Shown here piece by piece: positions 46,531 to 57,217 of a DNA stretch of 64,000 nt (its first letter is position 1; every line of letters starts with the position of its first letter). Both the position numbers and the translations under genes were made by a program. Source of the DNA: Sipunculus nudus (lineage: Eukaryota; Annelida; Sipuncula; Golfingiida; Sipunculidae); assembly GCA_026874595.1 (NCBI GenBank), contig CM049318.1, positions 9,590,741 through 9,654,740 of the forward strand, in the 5' to 3' direction. Below the pieces are notes generated by a model. That model made no database searches. It saw only the letters and a list, made by a program, of their open reading frames with translations, and was not told the origin of the DNA.

Positions 46531-48734
46531 GCTGGGTACTGTTTGGTTCCTCTGTAGATAAGGAACTTCACCAAACTACAAAGAGTGTGTTACATGTGTC
46601 ACTGACTACCAAAACCCCTGTACACATGAGCGATTTCTGGTCAACTGAAACCATGGGAGTTGCTGTCAAATCTTGCGAGTGCAAACCTGTCAAGATGAGT
46701 CCTGTAGAAGCGAGAGAAGCTAAAGTAATAGAACAGTCCTGTATTAGGCGGGATGATCAATGGCAGGTAGCATACCCATGGCGAAAGGACCCCAAGTTAC
46801 TGCCTGACAACAAGATTCAGGTTGAACAGAAATTGAAAGCAACAGAAAGGAGACTGATGAGAAATCCAGAACATGCCAAGGCTTATTCAGATCAAATTGA
46901 AATGATGGTTGAGAAAAACTTTGCCAAGAAATTGTCAATACAGGAGATGAATGAGTATTCAGGTCCTGTCCATTACATTCCCCATCATGAAGTGATGAGA
47001 CCAGATAGGACAAGTACTCCTCTACGTATAGTGTTCAATTCGTCATCGACGTATCAGGGACCCACATTGAACGATTATTGGATGAAAGGCCCTGACCTAC
47101 TCAACAATTTGTTTGGTATCATACTGAGATTCCGTGAAAACAAGATCGCTATAAGCGCAGACATATCAAAGATGTATCACAGAATCCTTATTCCGGAAAC
47201 AGACAAACATGTCCACCGATTCCTCTGGCGAAACCTGAATCAAGAAAAGGAACCGGATGTGTATATGATGAACGTGCTGCCCTTTGGTGACAAACCAGCT
47301 GCTGCTATGGCACAAACCGCCCTTCGTAAAACTGCTGAATCACAAAAGGATTCCTACCCGGAGGCAACTGATGTCTTGGTGAACAACGTATATATGGACG
47401 ATATATGTGACTCCGTAACTTCTGCTGAAAAGGCCAAGGAGCTGATTCGCGACATAAACTCTGTACTCTCTGATGGTGGCTTTGAAGTTAAAGGATGGCT
47501 GTCAAACGTGAATATCCAAGAAAAACCGACGAACGATCGCAATTTTAAACTTCTGAACAAACCAGCAGAAGAAAAGATATTGGGCGTTATGTGGGACCAT
47601 GACCGAGATGAGTTCCGTTACAAAGTTGAATGTGAAACTCCACGTCTGGGGACCAAGAGGGAAATCCTTAGCAAAATTTCTCGTACATTTGATCCCATAG
47701 GATTTGCGTCCGCCTTTCTGGTACGGGCAAAGATAGGAATGCAAAGGTTATGGCAACTAGGACATGAGTGGGATCAAGAACTGCCTGTACAGGAACGAGT
47801 CGTATGGTCAGAGTTCTTCAAAGAGATGCAGGAGCTCAACGACCAGCGCTTTGAGAGATGTCTTACACCTTCCGCCGCTGTAGGACGACCTATGTTGTGC
47901 ATCTTCTCAGATGCTTCAGAGGACGCATTCGGTGCATGTGCGTACTTAAGATGGAAACTAGAAGATGGAAGTTACCACTCAAGGTTTCTAACCGCGAAAT
48001 CGCGCGTAGCACCACTGAAAAAGCTAAGTGTCCCAAGATTGGAGTTGCAAGCCGCAGTCATGGCTACCAGACTTTGCAAAACTATACTGGAAGAAACAAG
48101 ATTTAAAGTGGATAAAACTGTGTTCTTTACTGATAGCATGATTGTGTTGGAGTGGATACGTAGCACTTGGAGAACATACAAACCTTTTGTGTCCAACCGT
48201 GTGGGAGAAATCCAGTCGAACTGTGATCCTTCTCAATGGAGACATATTCCAGGTGAGCTAAATGTTGCCGACGATGTTTCGCGTGGGAAACCGGTAAAGA
48301 GTCTCGATAATCGTTGGAAGAATGGACCAGATTTCCTAGCCAAAACAGAAGATGAATGGCCGGTTCAATCTTCTACAGTTGACAAAAATGAAGTTGACAA
48401 AGAGTTGCGTAAGACGTTTGTACTTACGACCACGGCGAATTGTTCATATCTGATCGATTGCAAGAAGCACTCTTCCTGGACAAAGCTGATTAGGGTGACC
48501 AGCTATGTCTGACGATTCATCAGATCCCTACGCCTGAAACAGAAACGTAGAATCATTGACTCGAAGAGAGGACCACTCACTGCTGATGAACTCAGTGAAG
48601 CCGAGAACCTGTGGTTGAAATCTGCGCAAGAAGGTTTGTGCATCGCGGATTTCAAGACTCTTACTCCTTATAGGGACAATGATGAATTGATTAAAGTAGG
48701 AGGTCGTATTAGCAAAGCTAACGTTTCTTAATAA
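46527..48734 (+). pseudogene. BEL/Pao reverse transcriptase and RNase H
   Basis: Open from 46527 to a TGA at 48510-48512. It contains LRIVFNSSSTYQGPTLN, ISADISKMYHRI, VLPFGDKPAA and the catalytic YMDD (47391-47402), all Pao-type. The RNase H part follows with FSDASEDAFGAC, RLELQAAV, FFTDSMIVLEWI and PGELNVADDVSRG. After the TGA the same frame goes on through the connection to integrase but meets two more stops (48729-48734). Apart from those stops the polymerase core is intact. Confidence 0.9.
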
Positions 48735-49880
48735 ACTAAGAATCCAACCCTTCTCCCTAGTGATCACCATGTGTCTTATCTCATTGTGAGTCATTATCAT
48801 CAGCTAGGTCATAGTGGAGTAGCAAACAAAGTTCGTCAAAAATACTGGGTGCTTAGAGCACACAAGTTAGCAAAAAACATCAAATTTAGGTGTGTAACCT
48901 GTAGGAAACTAGAGCGGAAGTTAGAAGCTCAAATTATGGCTGACTTGCCATTAGAGAGATTGGCACCCTACACACCTTCATTCTACTATACATCATGTGA
49001 CTATTTTGGGCCGTATAATGTGAAATTTGGGCGTAACAAGACTACCAAACATTACGGTATCATATTCACTTGCTTGAATACCAGAGCCGTCCATTTAGAA
49101 ATGGCTGTAGATTGCTCGACTACGGAATGCATACAGGCATTACGTAGGTTTTTCGCTGTTAGAGGTTATCCCACCAAAATGTTCAACGATAACGGTACTC
49201 AGTTTGTAGGGGCGGAACGGGAACTGAAAGCAATGATTAAGGGGTGGAGCGAACAGGAACTACGTTCGTACTGTGCAAACAGAAAGATGGAGTGGCGATT
49301 TGTAACTCCTAATGCCCCTCATCAAAATGGCTGTGCAGAGGCACTGGTTAAAAGTTGCAAACGTGCTATAAAGAGAGCAATTGGATCCCAGATATTGACA
49401 CCTTTTGAACTGTACACTGTGTTTCAGGAGGCTGCTAACCTCATTAATCAGCGACCTATACGGAGAATCCCTAACGACCCAGATGATGGTAGATATCTAT
49501 GTCCCAATGACATTATGTTGGGTAGATCATCATCAGATGTTCCACAAGGTCCTTTCCGTGAAACCAAAAACCCTAGATATCGTGTAGAATTTGTACAAAA
49601 GATTGTAGATTCGTTTTGGCAAAGGTGGAGCAGAGATGTTTTGCCCTCTCTCGTTCCCCGCAAAACGTGGACTGTGGAAAGACGAAACGTACGGGTAGAT
49701 GATTTCGTAGCATTACACGATTCAAACGCTGTAAGAGGAAACTGGTTAGTGGGTCGTGTAACTCAGGTTTTTCCAGGAGATGACGACAAAGTTCGTAACG
49801 TGAAAATTAAAACAGTCACAGGAGAATACGAAAGACCCGTGACTAAGCTTTCTGTTATTTACCCTGCTGAAGGTTATTAG
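48735..49880 (+). pseudogene. BEL/Pao integrase
   Basis: Same frame as the RT but separated by stops. In the part from the first ATG (48771), the zinc-binding HHCC motif is His8/His10-or-14 with CVTC (41-44). The core has Asp77 (SCDYFGPY), Asp140 (FNDNGTQF) and Glu190 (GCAEALVKS), with 49 residues between the last two. The C-terminal region (WTVERRNVRVDDFV, RGNWLVGRV, TKLSVIYPAEGY) matches the DUF5641-type end of BEL polyproteins. It would insert the cDNA and make the 5-bp duplication. Confidence 0.9.
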
Positions 49881-49903
49881 GATGAGGATTATATACCCTC
49901 ATC

Positions 49904-49914
49904 GGGGCGGAGGA
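49904..49914 (+). promoter_or_regulatory. Polypurine tract of the BEL/Pao element
   Basis: GGGGCGGAGGA lies immediately before the 3' LTR (TGTTCC at 49915), the position for plus-strand DNA priming. The GGGGCGGAGGATGTT context is typical of BEL elements. Confidence 0.85.
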
Positions 49915-50726
49915 TGTTCCGTTCACTAGAAAGTTAGTTTTGTATTTTATTTGCTTTTCTTATAGTTTTAAAATGCCAAGCGTATTTGCTGTATATGCTG
50001 CCATCTGCCGGTCGGTGATGTGACTATACTTGTTTTTTAATACAAGGCTGCCACCTACTGGTGTACATTAACATAATTTATGCTTTATGGGGTTCTTTGT
50101 TCTGTGTAACCGCTGGAAGTTAAAAATTCTGCCTAAGAAGTAAGTTTATCCCTTTATACTCATATATCTAGATCTTAACTTGCTGTAACTGTTTTCTTAA
50201 GGTATTAAGGAATGTTTAGAACAGATATTCAGGGAATAACAACTTTGTATTAGTTCTGTAACTTTATGAGAACAGTGTCCTCATTGTCGACCTTTTTTTT
50301 GCGCCTGTGTTGCTGTAACATTCGGACCTCGTATGTCTACTCAAGTTTCATATATTCTGTTTACGAAATCTTGTCCGTTTTGTAGCGAAATATTCGGGTT
50401 ATGAATAAAAATACAATAGATGTGGATCATTAACGTATTTAAAGAGTATAATTCCCATTGAATATTTGACAGAAGAAATAGCCGATAACTATAAAATTGT
50501 TTAATATAGTTTGTTGCCACTAGATGGCGCTGAGTGTCCGTATGCTGTAAAGTTCAGTGATTATTTGCTGTCTTTATCAAACTTGATTTATTATTTTATA
50601 TATGTAGAATGTGACTTGTTATTACATTTTGTTTATTATTTGCTTTGTTGTAGATCGAATAAAAGCCTTATACGATTGGCAGATATGAGTTGTGTCTTTA
50701 TGAAAAGATGGGCCTGTGACCCACCA
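49915..50726 (+). repeat. BEL/Pao 3' LTR
   Basis: 812 bp, TG...CA, with no length difference from the 5' LTR and seven substitutions counted by eye. AATAAA is at 50658-50663. The longer open frame here (50511-50924) crosses the LTR end into flanking MITE and is not a gene. Confidence 0.9.
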
Positions 50727-51150
50727 GTCCCCTGGTCCCGACAAGGTAGTCAATGCGGCTTAAAATTGTTCAGAAACTATTACAGAAGGTTCCTGCGGCT
50801 AAAAAACAGGGGGGGGGGGGGGGGGGGGGGCAGGACCCATCCCTGGATCCGCTCCTGTGGCGATGGTTGGGCCTCTTTTGCTAAGGACACAGAGTTAGTG
50901 CAGGGAATATATAAATGCATTTAATTTGAATCTCACTTATTTCAGTGATCATTAAGGCGAGTTTTTTTTAAGTAAGTGTGCCGCTATCAATAAGGTCATG
51001 TATTTCTACCAAACGGATCTGAGCCGTGAGCATTCATTACGAAGTTTAGCAGACTAGGGTCTATTGGTTCTCATAATTCCTGTTTTTAACACACAGTTAC
51101 AAAGATACAAAGATAATTGTTTGTTTGTGTGATATAATTTGTCTGTTTAT

Positions 51151-52900
51151 TGCTTGCCGGAAGATTTCCGGCAAGCATGTTGGTCAGTTGCGTATGTCCA
51201 TTTGTCTGTTTTTTTGTTTGTTTTTTTGTGTGTTTGTCTGCGCTCTCCTGGCCACAATTTTGCAGCAATCGACATGACCCTTACAGGGTTGATTGACAAC
51301 CGAACACCCTGGAACCCTATTGTTTTTGGTCATCATTGCTCCAAGGTCAAGGGTCAAGGTCACGACGGGTGTGGTTAACGGTTTTTGCACTATAACTTCG
51401 CCATAAATAGGCTTATCCACTTCTGCAATAGCTCATTTTTTTCGTCATCACCTGGCCTTTCTTTTGATATGTAGCGTACTTAAATTTGCCGTTACCATGG
51501 TTACATTTTTTGGGCAAAATTCATGGAAATTGGAAATAACACGACCATTTTTTTGTAACTTTGTCAGTTTTTAAGCTAGGCAGATCTAGTTTTCGGCATT
51601 TTGTTCCACATGACCAGCTTGACACGACAGAACTGAAAGTCACGACAAATCTCGCGCCATATCTCGGCAATCGAGAAAAAACGAGACTTCGCGGAAATGC
51701 TTATAACTCGGCAACTTTTACAGCTAGACAGGTCTGGTTTTCGGCATTTCGTTTCACCAAACAAGCTTGACACGACAGAGCTGCAAGACAGGCCAAATCT
51801 CGCACCGTATCTCGTCAAACGAGAAAACACGGGATGTCACGGAAATGCTTATAACTGGGCCAGTTTTACAGCTAGACACGTCTGGTTTTCGGAATTTAGT
51901 TCCACTAGACCAGCTTGACACGACAGATATGCAAGTAAGGCCAAATCTCGCACCCTATCTCGTCAAACGAGAAAACACGAGATTTCACGGAAATGCTTAT
52001 AACTCGGCGAGTTTTACAGCTAGACAGGTCTAGTTTTCGGCATTTTCTTTCACATGACCTGCTGGACATGACAGAACTGAAAGTCAGGCCGAATGTCGCA
52101 CCGTATCTCGTCAAACGAGAAAACATGAGATTTCACGGCATTGGTTATAAAACTCGGCGAGTTTTACAGATAGACACGTCTGGTTTTCGGCATTTTGTTC
52201 CACTAGACCAGCTTGACACGACAGACATGCATGTCAGGCAAAATCTCGCACCGTATCCCGTCAAACGAGAAAACACGACATTTCACGGAACTGCAGCTAG
52301 ACAGGTCTAGTTTTCGGCATTTAGTTCCACATGACCCGCTTGACATGACAGAACTCCAAGTCAGGCACAATCTCGCACCGTATCTCGTCAAACGAGAAAA
52401 CACGAGATTTCACCAAAATGCTTTTAACTCGGCGATTTTTACAGGTACGAAGGTCTAGTTTTCGGCATTGTGTCACATATGAACTGCTTGATTAGATAAA
52501 GCCATAAGTCTGCCCGAATCTCGCACCATATCTTGTGCAACGTGAACAAACGAGATGTCACTGAAATGCTTATAACTCGGCGCCTTTTACAACAAAGTAG
52601 TTCTAGTTTTCGGTATTTTGTCACATATGACCAGCTTGACATGACAAACATGAAAACGTCTCACTGCTTCTTGTCAAACGAGATTAACGGGATTTCATGA
52701 AAAAATTTTGAACTTGGTCCCTTTTACACTAGAAAGATATGCAGCTGTTAAAGGTCAGCATGCATAAATAAACATATTATCCGTTTCTGCTGCCCCCACA
52801 ATGTTGCTCATTCATATGACTGTTTCTACATGCACTCTCTGTCTATCTGTCTGTATCATTTCCATTTCCGGCAAGCGCGTGACCTCTGGTCATCTTGTTT
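51151..52900 (+). mobile_element. Family B non-autonomous element with hairpin ends and satellite core
   Basis: The 5' end is a perfect hairpin, TGCTTGCCGG (51151-51160) and CCGGCAAGCA (51168-51177), with a 7-base loop. The 3' end repeats half of it as TTTCCGGCAAGCG (about 52866) and then has GACCTCTGGTC (52881-52891) and CTTGTTT (52894-52900), parallel to families A and C. Near the 5' end AGGTCA-A-GGGTCA-AGGTCA lies at 51344-51362. The core is the 148-bp array described separately. No coding capacity; frames in the array are satellite artefacts. Confidence 0.6.
51561..52740 (+). repeat. Eight-copy tandem array, 148-bp unit, core of family B
   Basis: The landmark TCTAGTTTTCGG or TCTGGTTTTCGG starts at 51585, 51733, 51881, 52029, 52179, 52306, 52454 and 52602. 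The spacings are 148, 148, 148, 150, 127, 148 and 148, so one unit has a deletion of about 21 bases. Other shared blocks are GACCAGCTTGACA(C/T)GACAGA, AAATCTCGCACC(G/A)TATCTCGTCAAACGAGAAAA and ATGCTTATAACTCGGC. TCTCGTCAAACGAGA can form a hairpin in each unit. The period is not a multiple of three, so it cannot encode a repeat protein. Confidence 0.9.
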
Positions 52901-52939
52901 AATGGTCAGTTACACACGCTATATATATATGAATATTTT

Positions 52940-54690
52940 GTATTAGGTTAACTGCAAAACCTGAAAGAAAAGAAAAGCATAAAGCATGAATAAGAATCTT
53001 GTAATAAAAAGCCATCCTAAATCCGGGTACACATCCATATATTATGAGAACAAACACTTTCTTTTTTTATCTGGTGATTTATATAAAAATTTTCAGATAT
53101 CTAAGGAGCTAAGTTTATTGCTATGATTTCATAAAATAAACTGCAAAATGTTCCCATCATCTTATAAATCAGTAGCTAAACCTTAATACTATACTCTCAT
53201 AGTCTTAATGCCTGGTTTAAGCATTCCGGAAACAGTGTTTTTGTTATGCGGTTACAAGGTACTTATCACTCAGTCTTATCGCTTAAAGGCTGATACAAAA
53301 AGGAGTCATATTGAAGGAGTCTACTCTCACGCTCTCTCTTTGGCACACTGGACACACATAGAAGATCTCAGCAGGTGAAGTAACACAAGGTTTATTTGTA
53401 CAATCAGCAGAGGAACTGGCAGACGCTCAGTTTCCCCCTACATGGACAAAAACCCAACTGACTTGCTAATGCTATGTCCTGAGCATGTATCAACTACTAC
53501 AGCCAATCAATTACCTTGACTCCTATGACCAATTAGAACTTAATTCTGTAAGGACCAATCAAAGTTAATAAAAGGGGCCAAGCCAGTATATGACTGACAG
53601 GCGATACTCATATGGGGAACAGATAATGCCCTGCAGGCAGATTACATAATAGGACCCCCACCGCCAGGTGAGGATAGGGTGCCTTATCAGAGTAAGCACT
53701 ATAAAGACTGAGGTAGATATGCCCTACTTTGATGAACTAACCCCAAAATCATTTAAAAAACAAGTTATTTCTCTAAGCAAAAAGACCCCAAAATATGAAG
53801 ATTGAATCAATTTGAGTGATGCATAGATGTGGCATATGTGAAAGACTGAAGGTTTGGGTTTAACAGTTTCACTTGAAATATGTTCACAAGCATTTAAAAC
53901 AATTTAATATTGTGACCTTGACCTTTGACCTTTTGAACTCAACATCAATAGGCTTTTTGTCCTATTGGTAGGCAAGCCATATATGACAGATCGCAGGTAT
54001 AGATTGAAAAGTTGGCCTGAGAATGACTGCACGCAAGAAGTGGGTGATATGAACTTGACCTTTGACCTCAAAAGCAAAAGGTCTTTTCCATTGTTGACAG
54101 AGAAGCGATATCAGCGCTGAAAGGTTTGGAATGAAAAGTCTAGCTTGAAATGTGTCCACAAACTTTTCAAAGAAGTGGATCCTGTGACCCTGACCTTTGA
54201 CCTTGTGACCTCAAAATCTATAGGATTCTTCTCCCACTTAGCAGGTGAGCTATATGTAAAAGATCAGAGAATGGAGATGTAAGGCTTGGCTTAAAATGCA
54301 TCCACAGGCTTTTCAAAGAAGTGGGTCATTTGACTTTGACCTTTGACCTTGAGAACTCAAAATAATTATGGTTCTCCCCCTGTTGGAAGGTGAGCTGTAT
54401 GTGAAAGATGGAAGGTTTGGAATGAAAATTTTGGCTAAAAGAATTATTTCTGGGAGGTGAAAACACCCCGTAACTTCGAAAATATAGGTCGCAGTGACCT
54501 AAATTCAGGTTTGCAAGGAGATCTTTTTAAAACCTCTAAGACTGCAGAGAGTTCATGACCCTACCCCCTACGGTTACGATTTGTGCCCTGCTAACGGACG
54601 GACGGCTTGGCGGACGGACAGACGGAATGACGACGGACAAAGACCCATCGCTATAGCCCAGCGTGACTGTAAGTCAGCTGAGCTAAAATT
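52940..54690 (-). mobile_element. Family A element, inverted and truncated (copy A3)
   Basis: Reverse-complement match to 10095-11645. The 5' end GTCAGCTGAGCTAAAA lies at 54673-54688, the GGACGGACGG tract at about 54596-54630, and the AGGTCA-bearing core (as TGACCT) at about 53910-54345. AACTGCAAAACCTGAAAG near 52960 matches the complement of 11625-11645. The 3' half is missing, and family B ends about 50 bases away. A foreign piece (53312-53690) replaces part of the body. Confidence 0.75.
53312..53690 (-). other. Possible solo LTR inside copy A3
   Basis: Absent from the matching part of copy A1, so it is an insertion. Read on the minus strand it has a GGCGGTGGGG start, then three CCAAT-box complements (ATTGGT or ATTGGC), a TATA-like TTTTATTAAC, and AATAAACC about 90 bases before the end. 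That is the layout of promoter and poly-A signal in an LTR. No partner LTR or target duplication was found; part of the A body next to it is missing. Confidence 0.35.
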
Positions 54691-54930
54691 TGGGGAGTGC
54701 GGGTACAACATTTTGGAGAGTCATATTTGGAGCGCTTCAGGGCAAAGAGATATGTGACAATCTTTAAGAGTTCTGTAAAACGTTACCAAATATGTTACTA
54801 GTTTACTTCATTTTCGTATAAATATTAGGTGATATACTGTGCCTGAAAATGATTTTTTTTTCTGGTAACAGTGAAATTGCAGGTTCATTATGTTGTTGAC
54901 AGCGGTGTCTGAGGTTGTCGGCAATGGTCA

Positions 54931-54931
<1 letters not shown>

Positions 54932-54972
<41 letters not shown>
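54932..54972. repeat. (TA)n microsatellite
   Basis: About 20 TA units separating the family A copy from the duplicated stretch downstream. A second tract lies at 55662-55692. Confidence 0.9.
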
Positions 54973-54974
<2 letters not shown>

Positions 54975-55660
54975 ATGAGGCTATTTCATGTTTATTGGCT
55001 TAAACCATGTTTATGCCTACAGTGTGTAAAATATTTACCCGTGCCATTCTTCAAACCTCTAACACAAACTATTATCACTTTAATAAAAACTTAATTAACA
55101 CTTCCATCCTTTGTGCCATACGTTTAATATCCTTATTTATTACTATTTCTATCAGTCCCGGTACAGTTTAAACCGAAAAACATAGTCAGCTGCTTCAAAG
55201 TTACCGTATAATTACGATTAATGCACCAACGCGTCTCCTACATGGCAATAACGATGTCAAAATCATTTAGACGCAGCACTAAACTTTGTGTATACTCTTA
55301 ATTCTGATGCGCTCGAGTTGCTATATCTGTTTCTATTGAAGCTGATACCTGTTTTAGGAGTTGGCCATCAATATTCGTAGCAGTCCCAAAAGAGTTTTTG
55401 CTTTGATGTCCTAGTTTAAAAGTATCTATTCGCATCTATTCTATTTCTCCTTAGAATAATACGGTCTCTGTCAATATTTCGTTTGAAAGCTTACAGCTGA
55501 GTGGTGTGATTCCACATTGAATTTCAATTTTTTCTCCTGATGAATGCCACGTAGTGCGCACGAAACCTGCGGGAAGTGACATTAATGCATTGAATGAACT
55601 TATAGCAGCTCTATGTATCGAGCACTTTGATCCTGGAATGGCAATCAAAAACTTTCAGTA

Positions 55661-55692
<32 letters not shown>

Positions 55693-56200
55693 GTTATTGC
55701 TCATAACATGTTAAACCTACAATGTGTAAATATGTATTCGTTCCATTCTTCAGTTGGCCTCTAGTACGACATATTATCATAAATAAAACATCATCAACAC
55801 ATGTACCTTATGATATGCGCACTCTCTCTTTAGCGTTTAATGCCCTTATTCATTACTATTTTTATTAGTCTCTGTGCAGTTTCACAGTAAAACATAGTCC
55901 GCCGCTTCCAAGTAGCCGTATAACCAACTTAAATGCAACAACACGTCTCTTACAAGGCCATTACGGTGTCAGGAAATAATGTAGGCGCAGCACAAAACTG
56001 TATTTACACCATTAATTTACTCGGGTTGCAATAAAGCTGTTGATGCTTGTAGCTATGATAGGAGTTAGATGGTATGTTAGGCAGCATTCCGTGTCCCCTT
56101 GAAGCAGTCTAATCAATCGTTTGCTTTGATTGGGCACTGTCTAAAGGGACCTATTCACAAACGAGACGTGTTTAATTTACAATGAATAAAGTGTTTTCTC
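54975..56200. repeat. Diverged tandem duplication, ~700-bp period
   Basis: Blocks at 55010-55410 recur in the same order at 55705-56150. They include CTACA(G/A)TGTGTAAA, CCATTCTTCA, TTTAAT..CCTTATT.ATTACTATTT, CATAGTC.GC.GCTTC.AAGT, AACACGTCTC or AACGCGTCTC, GTAGGCGCAGCAC or TTAGACGCAGCAC, and TTTGCTTTGAT. Each copy starts after a TA tract. No convincing exon was found in either, though a short minus frame (55451-55648) shares QCGIT.L with one at 56780-57073, so a third diverged piece may exist. Confidence 0.55.
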
Positions 56201-57217
56201 TTCAGTATATTATGGTGTTCATAAATATATTCGTGCTTAAACCGCATGCTCACTCCTGTACACAAGTTGAGAAAAACGTCTCGAGCGAGAAAAAAAAATT
56301 TAGCGTGCATGCCATCTAGAAATGTCATATTTTTCTCAAATTAGGATTGTTTAAATTTCTGCTTTACCTCTTTGATGTTTCTTCTGTTTTGAACAGAAAG
56401 ATGGTGAATGCGTTGACTCACACCGATAACCATGACAACGTATAAAACAGGTGAATTTATGATAGGAAATCCATGTGCCGCCATGGTTAAGCCTTTGGAA
56501 CAGTTTAATTAAACCAAACTGAATTATAAGCGGGAGAAGATACAAATATTACTGAACGTGTTTGTATACCTTTGAAAATATTTAACGGATTCTGTCAATT
56601 AGATAACGACAAAATATATAACGAAATTAAAACAAAATTGTGTGTTTTGGCTAGAGCTAACCAGAGCAATGTATATCAGTCACTACACCGTGTCGTCTTG
56701 TCCGACTCATTATTGTCACTAGGACTGTGTGATCCACCATCCGCCAGAGGTCGTTCCTCCTCAAAACGAAGTCTCCCAGTTAGTGATTCTGGGATCGGCT
56801 GAGCTTCCTGCGTAAACTTTCATTTTCAGGGCTACTTTTACCAGTCAAGTCGTGCCTTAAAAGATTGGAAATAATAAAACTAATGTACATACGTTCCGAT
56901 TGATTGTCCTTTCTTGCAAATCTCTGAGGAGAACAGTCCACAGGAAGCATTGTCCTCGACTTGGTGAATTTTACAGACAGCATAACGGACACTTCCAATT
57001 GAAAAATTGGTTTCTTTACATTTTTATCACTCAACTTACCGATGAGTGATGTGATCCCACATTGAATTACCAATTGTTTTTCCTTTGTTTATTGTTTAAA
57101 CTTTTTCAAATGATGTACCTTCTTTGGACGAAATACATATTGTACAGGATCCACAAGAAAAGTGTCCAGACTAATCAGGGAATACCACTGACATTTTCTT
57201 CCTGTAAAGTTCTTTTA
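56201..57217. other. Stretch downstream of the GPCR gene
   Basis: Several short frames on both strands, none with a recognisable domain. It likely includes the GPCR 3' untranslated region. Confidence 0.4.

Larger units (their letters stand above)
43818..50731 (+). mobile_element. BEL/Pao LTR retrotransposon with 5-bp target duplication
   Basis: Complete element: LTR, gag, protease, RT/RNase H, integrase, polypurine tract, LTR. GTCCC flanks it on both sides (43818-43822 and 50727-50731). The order and domains (DUF1759-type gag, DUF1758-type protease, Pao-type RT, zinc-binding and core integrase, DUF5641-type end) are those of BEL/Pao. The two LTRs differ at seven of 812 positions by eye, so insertion was recent, but the coding part is broken by frame changes and stops. 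Autonomous movement is not expected from this copy. Confidence 0.9.
43743..50857. mobile_element. GGCGGATCC-type MITE split by the BEL/Pao element (copy 3)
   Basis: The left end CAGGAGTGGGCGGATGCAGG (43743-43762) pairs with the right end CCCTGGATCCGCTCCTG (50841-50857). The LTR element lies between, at 43823-50726. A poly-G run (about 50810-50830) just inside the right end matches the other copies' homopolymer tracts. Removing the LTR element and one target copy leaves a MITE of about 210 bp, close to copy 1's length. Confidence 0.6.

Noticed and set aside
51561-52651. Series of similar peptides (MLITR..LQLD, RENTRFHGNAYN) as a repeat protein
   Set aside because: The unit is 148 bp, not a multiple of three; the frames drift and end within one or two units.
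51561-52740. Evenly spaced repeats as a CRISPR-like array
   Set aside because: Whole units repeat without unique spacers, unit length is 148 bp, and the DNA is animal.
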